Below, piece by piece: positions 1 through 5,999 of a stretch of DNA of 6,339 nt; position 1 is the stretch's first letter; the number at the start of each line of letters is the position of its first letter. This stretch comes from Myxococcales bacterium (lineage in GTDB: Bacteria > Myxococcota_A > Polyangia > Polyangiales > Polyangiaceae), in the NCBI GenBank assembly GCA_013298325.1, contig JAAFHJ010000297.1:1-6339 (forward strand), in the 5' to 3' direction. A model generated the notes under the pieces. The model saw only the letters and a program-made list of their open reading frames with translations, made no database searches and was not told where the DNA came from. Position numbers and translations under genes: made by a program.

Positions 1-2614
1 CGAAGACACGCTCGTCCGTTTCCACCGCATGCGCGGCTTCAACACCCTCTGGCAGCCCGGTATGGACCACGCCGGCATCGCCACCCAGACCGTCGTCGAA
101 CGCCAGCTCGCCCGCGAGGGGAAGACCCGCCAAGACCTCGGCCGCGAAGAGTTTGAGAAGCGAATCTGGACCTGGAAGGCAGAGAGCGGCGGTCGAATTG
201 CCGAGCAACAACGAGTCCTTGGCTCCAGCCCCGATTGGGCACGCTCCAAATTCACCATGGACGCCGATCTCTCGGTCGCCGTCCGCGAAGCCTTCGTGCG
301 CCTCTACGAGCAGGGGCTCATGTACCGGGCGACGCGACTCATCAACTGGGATCCGATCCAGCAGACATCGCTCTCCGACCTGGAAGTCGACCACGACGAG
401 ACGAACGGGGAACTCTTCGAGTTTGCCTACAAAATTGACGGAATGGACGGCGAAATCGTCGTCGCCACCACCCGCCCGGAGACGATGCTCGGTGACACCG
501 CCGTCGCCGTTCATCCCGACGACGCGCGCTACACGCATCTTCACGGGAAATTCCTGATTCACCCGTTTGTCGAACGCAAGATCCCCGTCATTTGCGATGG
601 AATCCTCGTTGATCCGAAGTTTGGAACGGGCGCCGTGAAGGTCACTCCCGCCCATGATTTCAACGACTTCGCGACCGGAAAACGGAACAATCTCCCGGAG
701 ATCTCGATCTTTAACAAAGACGGGACCGTCAACGAGAATGGCGGAACGTTCCAGGGACTTACACGGGAGCGGGCACGCACGGCGGTCAAGAAGGCGCTCG
801 ACGAGGCGGGGCTCGCGCGCGGCTCGAAGCCCCACCGGTTGACCGTCCCGAAGAGCCAGCGCTCGGGGGCCGTCGTTGAGCCGATGATCTCGACCCAGTG
901 GTTCCTCTCCATGGGGAAGATGGCCGAAGATGCCCTCGGCGTCGTCGCCCGCGGCGAGACGGTCATTCTTCCGAATGAATGGACGAAGACCTACGAGCAC
1001 TTCCTGACGAATATCCAGGACTGGTGTGTTTCTCGTCAGCTTTGGTGGGGGCATCAAATCCCCGCCTGGCACGGCCCCAATGGCGAAATCGTCGTGGCGC
1101 GCGAGAAGCCGGCAGACCTTGGTGACGATTGGGTCCAGGATCCGGACGTCCTCGACACCTGGTTTTCTTCAGCGCTTTGGCCCTTTTCGACGCAGGGTTG
1201 GCCGAGCGAAACGCTCGCCTACAAGAAGTTCTACCCGGCGACCGACCTCGAGACCGGCTACGATATTCTCTTCTTCTGGGTCGCCAGAATGATCATGTTC
1301 GGTGTGCATTTCACCGGACAGACGCCCTTCAAGCGCGTGCTTTTGCACGGTTTGATCGTCGACGAAACCGGCGACAAAATGAGCAAGGTGAAGGGGAACG
1401 TAATCGATCCCTTGGACCTCATTTACGGCGCGACCTTTGCGGAAATGGTCGCAAAGACGCTCCCCGGGGCACCGGAGGGGGAGGCGCTCGCGAAGTTCAA
1501 GAAGGCCTATCCCTCGGCGGGGACGATGGGGAACGGCTTCCCCGCCTTCGGCACCGACGCGCTTCGCTTCACGCTGGCGACCTTCCCCCCGTCGAACAAG
1601 CGCATCGCGCTCGCGCCGAAGCGCCTCGAAGGCTACCGGAATTTCCTCAATAAAATCTGGAATGCCACGCGGCTCGTCCTCGACTCCGTTGGTCCTGACT
1701 TTGCCGCCCCGTCGGCACGCCCGGAGCCGCAGGCGTTCATGAACCGTTGGATCCTCTCGCGCCTCGCTCAGGCAATTGAGATCGTCCACGCCGGCATCGA
1801 AAATTTCCGCACCGACGAGGCGACGAACGAATTTTATCGCTTCTTCTGGACCGACTTCTGCGATTGGTACCTGGAGCTGACGAAGCCGGTCTTGCGCGAC
1901 GGCGGCGACGGAAAACCGGAGAACGAAGGCCTTCGCCTGGAGACCCGGCAGACGCTCGTTCATGTCCTGGAGGCATCGCTTCGCCTCCTCCACCCGGTAA
2001 GTCCGTACATTACGGAAGAACTGTGGCAGCGCGTTCCGCATCGCTCTTCCGCGGTCAGCATCGCGCTCGCGCCGTGGCCAGCCGCCGACGTCGAGGGGAA
2101 ACGGGATCTTGCGCTCGAAAAGGAAATGGCACTCCTTCAATCGGTGATTTCCGCCGCTCGGACTGTCCGCAGCGAACACGAAATCAAACCATCTTCCTTT
2201 GTCGCCCTGCACCTCCGCACGGACAACGTCGCCGCTCACGCACTTTTGGAGTCCCAAATCGGGTCGATCGCCTTTTTGGCGCGAACGGAAGGGCAGCCTG
2301 ACCTCGCCGGGACGGCAACGCCGCGTCCTGCCGGGACGTCGGGGACGGTCGTCGCCGCCGATGGGGGCTCCATCGAAGTGGCGGTCGATCTCAAGGGGCA
2401 CGTGACAAAAGAGAAGGAGTTGGCCCGCATCGAGCGCGAAATCGCGAAGGCTTCCAAAGAGATCGCGACCATCGACAAGACGCTCGCTGCCAAGGGCTTC
2501 CTCGATCGCGCGCCGAAGGAGGTCGTCGACGAAAAAAATGCCCAGCGCGCCGCGTTCATCGAAGCGCAGGGGCGCCTCGAGGCGGCCAAGAAGCTCGCCG
2601 AAGAGCTCGTGTAG
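1..2614 (+). CDS. valS: Valine--tRNA ligase (ValRS), 5' end cut by the window edge
   Basis: Cytoplasmic class I aminoacyl-tRNA synthetase that charges tRNA-Val and hydrolyses mischarged Thr-tRNA. The reading frame is open to the left edge (first full codon at base 2, reading EDTLVRFHR before the ATG at 29), so that ATG is internal. About 55-60 N-terminal residues, including the HIGH motif, are off-window. Numbering from the ATG at 29: PGMDHAGIATQ near residue 10; CP1 editing domain with TTRPET (147-152) and GTGAVKVTPAHD (199-210); DWCVSRQLWWGHQIP (331-345); DVLDTWFSS (373-381); a KMSKS-loop variant KMSKV (450-454); GTDALRFTL, then RLEGYRNFLNKIWNATR; an anticodon-binding helical domain from W574 with WTDFCDWYLELTKP (607-620); and a C-terminal coiled-coil tRNA-binding arm (about 792-861). 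Domain order and length match bacterial ValRS (about 900-950 residues). It stops at TAG 2612-2614, and a bidirectional terminator follows. Identification is secure; the only oddity is Val for the last Ser of KMSKS. Confidence 0.98.
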   Translation, partial: EDTLVRFHRMRGFNTLWQPGMDHAGIATQTVVERQLAREGKTRQDLGREEFEKRIWTWKAESGGRIAEQQRVLGSSPDWARSKFTMDADLSVAVREAFVRLYEQGLMYRATRLINWDPIQQTSLSDLEVDHDETNGELFEFAYKIDGMDGEIVVATTRPETMLGDTAVAVHPDDARYTHLHGKFLIHPFVERKIPVICDGILVDPKFGTGAVKVTPAHDFNDFATGKRNNLPEISIFNKDGTVNENGGTFQGLTRERARTAVKKALDEAGLARGSKPHRLTVPKSQRSGAVVEPMISTQWFLSMGKMAEDALGVVARGETVILPNEWTKTYEHFLTNIQDWCVSRQLWWGHQIPAWHGPNGEIVVAREKPADLGDDWVQDPDVLDTWFSSALWPFSTQGWPSETLAYKKFYPATDLETGYDILFFWVARMIMFGVHFTGQTPFKRVLLHGLIVDETGDKMSKVKGNVIDPLDLIYGATFAEMVAKTLPGAPEGEALAKFKKAYPSAGTMGNGFPAFGTDALRFTLATFPPSNKRIALAPKRLEGYRNFLNKIWNATRLVLDSVGPDFAAPSARPEPQAFMNRWILSRLAQAIEIVHAGIENFRTDEATNEFYRFFWTDFCDWYLELTKPVLRDGGDGKPENEGLRLETRQTLVHVLEASLRLLHPVSPYITEELWQRVPHRSSAVSIALAPWPAADVEGKRDLALEKEMALLQSVISAARTVRSEHEIKPSSFVALHLRTDNVAAHALLESQIGSIAFLARTEGQPDLAGTATPRPAGTSGTVVAADGGSIEVAVDLKGHVTKEKELARIEREIAKASKEIATIDKTLAAKGFLDRAPKEVVDEKNAQRAAFIEAQGRLEAAKKLAEELV

Positions 2615-2633
2615 CGTTCCCGCGATGCAACGG

Positions 2634-2674
2634 AAAAAGGCCCGCCTCGATTGCCGAGGACGGGCCGTTTTCTT
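2634..2674. terminator. Bidirectional intrinsic terminator between convergent genes
   Basis: A GC-rich hairpin has its left arm at 2639-2649 (GGCCCGCCTCG), a five-base loop at 2650-2654, and its right arm at 2655-2666 with a single bulged A at 2660. This gives 11 base pairs. It is preceded by AAAAA (2634-2638) and followed by GTTTTCTT (2667-2674), so RNA from either strand ends in a U-rich tract. It lies 25 bases after the valS stop and 30 bases beyond the stop of the opposing lipoprotein gene, where one shared terminator is expected. Confidence 0.85.
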
Positions 2675-2695
2675 ACCGGGCGACTCCGCGAAGGC

Positions 2696-3685
2696 TCAGG
2701 GGACCGCCCAGTTCACCGAGTTGATCAAGAGCGTGTTCGCCGTGCTCTGGCCGGCTCGCGGGGCCCAGTCGAGCGCTGCATTTTCGTGCCCCTGCCCCGC
2801 CGGGCGCTCGATGGAGACGACCGAGTGGCCGGCTGCTCGAAGCTTGGTCCACGTGGTGCGGGCCGTCGCGATCGGGAAGTTCCCGTCGTCGACGGCGTGC
2901 TTGTGGGCGACCGGAATCTTCCGCGGGGCAGCCGCAATCGCAGCATCGACATTCCCGGGGATGCCCGAATTTTCAATAAGGATTCCGGCGAACCGATCGG
3001 CGTTCTTCAGTCCGTACCCGTAGGCGACGGCACCGCCGGAAGAGTAGCCAGCGAGGGTGATCTTTTTCTGGTGGATCCACCAGCACTTGCTTGCGTGGGC
3101 GACCGCTTGATCTGCCTTTGGACCGTCGGTATTCGCGTCCCAGCACTGGCCCTCTTTGCCGCCGAGGGAAATCGTGATGCGGTCGGTAGGGAGTGCCGAT
3201 TCCCCCCAGGCGAGGATGTTGCCGAAATTCTGAGCAGTGTCCCCGCAGCCGTGAAAACCGACGACCGTCGCGAGTGGCTTGTCGTTCTTGTAGCCGGCGG
3301 GAACGTAGATTGTGTAGTTGATCCCACCCGGAATTTGTACGTTTGAGAGGTGCCCCAAATACGAGGGATTCGTCACCTTTACGGCGTTGCAGCTCCCGGG
3401 GGCGCTCGGGGCGGGTCCTGGATCGCCGGGGACTGGAGGGCCTGCGTCGACGGGTGGCGTTCCACCGTCCACGTCCGGGAGGGACGAGTCCGTCGCCGCG
3501 CCGCCGTCCGTATCGGGGGCCGCATCGCCCTGAGGCAGAGTGCCGCCGTCCTGGGTCGGAAGCCCGCCGCCGTCGGTGTCGGCTGCCGGATCACCGGCGG
3601 AATAATCCGAGCAGGCCGCCAGCGGAGCAAGGGCGAGGGCGACGAGGATCGGGAACTTCGAAATCGCGAAGGTGGACGCGCGCAT
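2696..3685 (-). CDS. Lipid-anchored alpha/beta-hydrolase, PHB-depolymerase/LpqC-type esterase
   Basis: Probable secreted serine esterase tethered to the envelope (329 aa). Residues 1-24 form a lipoprotein signal peptide: Arg2/Lys10 n-region, hydrophobic core PILVALALAPLA, and lipobox LAAC with Cys25 as the lipidation site. Residues 26-98 are a low-complexity Asp/Gly/Pro/Ala linker. The catalytic domain starts near Cys99. It shows IYVPAGY, an oxyanion-type segment GFHGCG (143-148), the nucleophile elbow GYSSG (213-217, Ser215), a likely acid Asp266/Asp267 in HAVDDGNFP, and a likely His300 in GQGHENA. Cys99, Cys147, Cys181 and Cys201 could form disulfides outside the cytoplasm. The order resembles the esterase/PHB depolymerase family (COG3509), but the substrate (polyester, feruloyl ester or other) cannot be read from sequence. 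The ATG at 3683-3685 is chosen because it directly opens the signal peptide. No good Shine-Dalgarno precedes it; the nearest purine run, AAAGGGG, is about 18 bases upstream. It is probably monocistronic, with terminators on both sides. Confidence 0.88.
   Translation of the reverse strand: MRASTFAISKFPILVALALAPLAACSDYSAGDPAADTDGGGLPTQDGGTLPQGDAAPDTDGGAATDSSLPDVDGGTPPVDAGPPVPGDPGPAPSAPGSCNAVKVTNPSYLGHLSNVQIPGGINYTIYVPAGYKNDKPLATVVGFHGCGDTAQNFGNILAWGESALPTDRITISLGGKEGQCWDANTDGPKADQAVAHASKCWWIHQKKITLAGYSSGGAVAYGYGLKNADRFAGILIENSGIPGNVDAAIAAAPRKIPVAHKHAVDDGNFPIATARTTWTKLRAAGHSVVSIERPAGQGHENAALDWAPRAGQSTANTLLINSVNWAVP
3392..3610 (-). repeat. Coding low-complexity linker with repeated DxDGG units
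   Basis: This segment encodes hydrolase residues 26-98, which are almost entirely Asp, Gly, Pro, Ala, Thr and Ser. Related units recur: DTDGG (36-40), QDGG (45-48), DTDGG (58-62) and DVDGG (71-75), followed by a Pro-rich stretch with PPVDAGPPVPG and PAPSAPGS. It has no predicted fold and is strongly acidic. Such spacers are common between the lipid anchor and the enzymatic domain in myxobacterial lipoproteins, where they probably hold the domain away from the membrane. Confidence 0.75.
3611..3685 (-). other. Lipoprotein (Sec/SPII) signal peptide and lipidated Cys25
   Basis: This segment encodes residues 1-25 of the hydrolase: MRASTFAISK n-region, a hydrophobic stretch of about 14 residues, then LAAC. 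Leu-Ala-Ala-Cys is a canonical lipobox, so signal peptidase II cleavage before Cys25 is expected. Ser26-Asp27 follow the cysteine. In E. coli an Asp directly at +2 marks inner-membrane retention; here +2 is Ser, so outer-membrane export is plausible, though that rule is not established for this lineage. Confidence 0.85.
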
Positions 3686-3830
3686 GAGGAGAGTATCGCT
3701 CAGCCCCTTTCGAGAAACACGAAGTTCCTTGGGGGCGCGGAGGTGGGGAGAAACGTTTGGTCGCAGACCTGCCTACACCTCGGCACCGCTCGGAAACAAT
3801 CGTGAAACCGATCTTCGAGGTGGCCCCCAC

Positions 3831-3868
3831 AAACGAAGAAACGGAGAGACACCGTGTGCCTCTCCGTT
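3831..3868 (-). terminator. Intrinsic terminator of the acyl-CoA dehydrogenase gene
   Basis: A 9-bp stem pairs AACGGAGAG (3840-3848) with CTCTCCGTT (3860-3868). It continues inward past one A/C mismatch with CAC (3850-3852) paired to GTG (3856-3858) around a three-base loop. Read on the minus strand, the hairpin is followed by TTCTTCGTTT (3840-3831), an interrupted U-rich tail. It begins 27 bases past the dehydrogenase stop codon. The broken U-tract makes it weaker than the other two terminators here. The rest of the gap (3686-3830) shows no gene and no convincing promoter. Confidence 0.65.
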
Positions 3869-3895
3869 CCCATGCCGGCGACGAATCGCGTGCCG

Positions 3896-5758
3896 TCAGA
3901 CGGTCGCGAAGGCCTCCACGGGGAGGTCGACGGCCGACTTGTCTTCGTTGCCCATGAGAGCCGCCTTCGCCTCAACGCCCGGAAGGACGTTGCGAGCGTA
4001 GAACTGAGCCGCGGCGATTTTGCCCTGGTAGAAGGACGCGTCGGCGTGGCCGGCGGGGAGTTCCTTGAGGGCGGCAGCCGCGATGGCCGCGCCGTCGAGG
4101 AGGAGCCAACCGACGGCAACTTCGCTCATCATTTCGAGGAAGCGATTCGCGTTGAGCGGCACCATGGTGACGTTGCCCGTCTGGAACCACATGAGGAGGC
4201 GCATCGCCGACCCGCCGACCGCTTCCTGAGCGGAAGCGAGGCGCTTGAGGTCGGCGCCGAGGACTTCGTGGTCCTTGTTGGCCGCGATGAACTTGGCGAC
4301 ATCGCCGAGGAATGCCTGAAGGTTCGCGCCGCCCGCTTGACCGAGCTTCCGACCGACGAGGTCCATCGCCTGGATGTGATTCGTACCTTCGTAAATGCTG
4401 AAGATCTTCGAATCACGGCAATACTGCTCGACGGGATAGTCGCGGGTGTAGCCAGCGCCGCCGTAGGTCTGAATGGCCGTTTCGCAGACGCGGAACGCCT
4501 GGTCCGAGCCGTACGACTTCGCGAGCGGCACGAGGAGGTCGACCTGCCCCTGGTGGTAGGCGGCGAGGGCGTCGTCCTGACCGGCGAGCGCCTTGGCGAG
4601 GTCCTGGTGGTTCGACAACTTGACCGCAAGCGCGCGAATTCCTTCAACGCGCGCCTTCATGTCGAGAAGCATGCGACGGACGTCGGCGTGCTCAATGATC
4701 GAAACGCGCGGTGCCGTGGCGTCCTTCCAGTGGGCCATCGACGAGCCTTGTTTGCGATCTTTCGCGTAGTCGAGGGCATTGAGGTAGGCGGCCGACGCGA
4801 CGGAAACGCCCTGAATGCCGACGGCGATTCGAGCGCCGTTCATCATCTTGAACATTTGAGGCATGCCCTTGTTGAGCTCGCTCTCGCCGCCCACCGGGTA
4901 GCCGATGCAACCATTGTCGTCGCCGAAGTTGACGACGCAGGTGGCCGATCCGTTGATGCCCATCTTGTGTTCAAGGGCGGTGACGTGCACGTCGTTGGAG
5001 CCCGTATTCACACCGTTTTCGTCGAAACGCATCCGCGGAACGACGAAGAGCGTGAGCCCCTTGGTGCCGGCGGGAGCGCCGTCGATGCGTGCAAGCACGA
5101 GGTGAATCGTGTTGTCGCCAAACGAGAGATTGTGATCGCCGCCGGAGATATAGATCTTGGTGCCGCGAATCGAATACGTGCCGTCTTCATTGCGAACGGC
5201 GGTCGTCTTGGCAGAGCCGACGTCCGACCCGGCTTGCGATTCCGTGAGGCACATCGTGCCGCCCCACGTGCCGTTGTACATGCGCTCGACGTAGGTCTTC
5301 TTTTGCTCGGGAGTGCCGAAGTACTCGATGACTTCCGCTGCACCAAACGCGAGACCGGGATACATGTTAAAGGCGGTATTTGCACCGGAACAGAGCTCTT
5401 CAACGAGCACTTGCACCGAATGGGGGGCGCCGGCGCCGCCGTATTCCGGGTCGGTAGCGATCGTGCGGAAGCCCATTTCGTAGAGCTGTTTCCAGGCCTC
5501 TTTGAAGCCGGTCGGCGCGACGACGCGGCCGTCGACGATCTTGCAGCCTTCCTGGTCACCGACGACGTTGAGCGGGCCGAGAACCTCTTTGACGAAGCGG
5601 TAGCAGGACGAGAGCGTCGATTTGACTTCGTCCTCGCCCCAGGCCTCAAAGGCCCCCTTCCCAAGGAGGTTTCCGATCTTGAACTGCTCGAAGAGCAGGA
5701 AGTTCATTTCGCGGAGATCGGCTTTGTAGCGATTGATGGCTTGAATCGGCTTCGTCAC
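3896..5758 (-). CDS. Long-form acyl-CoA dehydrogenase (FAD-dependent, about 620 aa)
   Basis: Cytoplasmic flavoprotein that introduces the alpha,beta double bond into an acyl-CoA and passes electrons to ETF. The GTG at 5756-5758 is chosen because GAGGTGA sits five bases upstream and the protein then begins MTKPIQAINRYKADLREM, the usual opening of this subfamily. An in-frame ATG at 5888-5890 would add 44 residues of unconserved character. From the GTG: N-terminal helical domain with ATDPEYGGAG (101-110); middle beta domain with the FAD/substrate motif MCLTESQAGSDVG (169-181) and GTKIYISGGDH; C-terminal helical domain with QTYGGAGYTRDYPVEQYCRDSK (430-451) and IYEGTNHIQ (455-463), where Glu457 aligns with the catalytic base of MCAD-type enzymes. 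An extra C-terminal helical region (about 480-620) makes it longer than the 380-residue classic enzymes. This fits the group that includes DmdC (3-methylmercaptopropionyl-CoA dehydrogenase) and other 590-620 aa members. The substrate is not determinable. Confidence 0.95.
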   Translation of the reverse strand: MTKPIQAINRYKADLREMNFLLFEQFKIGNLLGKGAFEAWGEDEVKSTLSSCYRFVKEVLGPLNVVGDQEGCKIVDGRVVAPTGFKEAWKQLYEMGFRTIATDPEYGGAGAPHSVQVLVEELCSGANTAFNMYPGLAFGAAEVIEYFGTPEQKKTYVERMYNGTWGGTMCLTESQAGSDVGSAKTTAVRNEDGTYSIRGTKIYISGGDHNLSFGDNTIHLVLARIDGAPAGTKGLTLFVVPRMRFDENGVNTGSNDVHVTALEHKMGINGSATCVVNFGDDNGCIGYPVGGESELNKGMPQMFKMMNGARIAVGIQGVSVASAAYLNALDYAKDRKQGSSMAHWKDATAPRVSIIEHADVRRMLLDMKARVEGIRALAVKLSNHQDLAKALAGQDDALAAYHQGQVDLLVPLAKSYGSDQAFRVCETAIQTYGGAGYTRDYPVEQYCRDSKIFSIYEGTNHIQAMDLVGRKLGQAGGANLQAFLGDVAKFIAANKDHEVLGADLKRLASAQEAVGGSAMRLLMWFQTGNVTMVPLNANRFLEMMSEVAVGWLLLDGAAIAAAALKELPAGHADASFYQGKIAAAQFYARNVLPGVEAKAALMGNEDKSAVDLPVEAFATV

Positions 5759-5763
5759 GGCTC

Positions 5764-5770
5764 TCACCTC
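5764..5770 (-). promoter_or_regulatory. Shine-Dalgarno site for the acyl-CoA dehydrogenase GTG start
   Basis: Read on the minus strand the bases are GAGGTGA, complementary to the 16S rRNA 3' end, with five bases (GAGCC) between it and the GTG at 5758. Its presence decides the start against the longer in-frame ATG at 5890. A second in-frame GTG (5765-5767) lies inside the site itself and is therefore unlikely to be the start. Confidence 0.8.
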
Positions 5771-5794
5771 TGGCTTCGGAAAACACACGGGGAT

Positions 5795-5816
5795 GGCTGG
5801 GGTCGTGCCCCCAGCC
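5795..5816 (-). promoter_or_regulatory. GC-rich hairpin in the acyl-CoA dehydrogenase leader
   Basis: Perfect 8-bp inverted repeat GGCTGGGG (5795-5802) and CCCCAGCC (5809-5816) around a six-base loop. It lies 36 bases upstream of the GTG start. On the minus strand there is a short TTTT about 13 bases after the stem, too far for a standard terminator. It may be a leader structure or simply a chance fold in GC-rich DNA; no function can be assigned from sequence. Confidence 0.4.
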
Positions 5817-5877
5817 GGCTCGGCCTCGCTCCGCGCCCTGCCAAAAGCGGCCGTCGGCCCCTTCGCGCAGACACGAA

Positions 5878-5895
5878 ACTGAATCGCCATTCAGT
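5878..5895. promoter_or_regulatory. Candidate operator: 18-base inverted repeat
   Basis: ACTGAAT and ATTCAGT are perfect inverted arms separated by CGCC. The element lies about 120 bases upstream of the acyl-CoA dehydrogenase start and downstream of the preceding gene's terminator, where its promoter should be. It is AT-richer than its surroundings. The two-fold symmetry is what a dimeric regulator (TetR or GntR type, often found controlling fatty-acid oxidation genes) would bind. No regulator gene is in the window, so the role is inferred. Confidence 0.4.
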
Positions 5896-5942
5896 CTAGG
5901 GGGCGCGCCCGGTCCCGCAAAGCCCTTTTCGCAGCGCTACGC

Positions 5943-5979
5943 AAAAAGGCGCTCGAAGACCGGTGTCTTCGAGCGCCTT
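5943..5979 (-). terminator. Strong intrinsic terminator of the right-edge gene
   Basis: A perfect 15-bp stem pairs 5946-5960 (AAGGCGCTCGAAGAC) with 5965-5979 around a four-base CGGT loop. On the minus strand it is followed by TTTTT (5947-5943), partly within the stem base. It begins 21 bases after the stop codon at 6000-6002. This separates the right-edge gene from the acyl-CoA dehydrogenase and supports independent transcription. Confidence 0.88.
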
Positions 5980-5984
5980 CGGGT

Positions 5985-5998
5985 CGGTTCCGGAACCG
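5985..5998. repeat. 14-base perfect palindrome next to a stop codon
   Basis: CGGTTCCGGAACCG is its own reverse complement. It sits one base beyond the stop codon of the right-edge gene and five bases before the 15-bp terminator stem. It could form a small five-pair hairpin at the 3' end of the message or be a protein-binding site. Nothing further supports either. Confidence 0.5.
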
Positions 5999-5999
5999 T

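Noticed and set aside
1169..2401. 410-codon minus-strand open frame opposite valS
   Set aside because: Same mirror-frame effect: it ends exactly where valS first uses a TCA serine codon (1169-1171). ValRS motifs on the plus strand settle the coding strand.
2651..3346. 231-codon plus-strand open frame opposite the lipoprotein hydrolase
   Set aside because: Mirror-frame shadow in register with the sense gene. It starts inside the terminator hairpin and lacks any family motif.
3686..3830. Possible promoter or small gene between the dehydrogenase terminator and the lipoprotein start
   Set aside because: Only weak TTGTTT-like and TAGGCA-like words are present on the minus strand, and AAACGTTT is a trivial 8-base palindrome. 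No credible small gene or confident promoter can be called.
3854..5899. 681-codon open frame on the plus strand, opposite the acyl-CoA dehydrogenase
   Set aside because: It shares exact codon boundaries with the sense gene, so a stop would need sense codons TTA, CTA or TCA, which this high-GC gene does not use. The translation is His/Arg/Val/Asp-rich without recognisable domains, while the sense strand has full family motifs.
5900..5909. GGGCGCGCCC palindrome
   Set aside because: Short GC-only palindromes are expected by chance at this base composition.
5922..5950. Second imperfect hairpin GCCCTTTTCGC/GCAAAAAGGC overlapping the terminator base
   Set aside because: It has mismatches and a bulge and mostly pairs T-tract with A-tract next to the much stronger 15-bp stem, so it is likely incidental.
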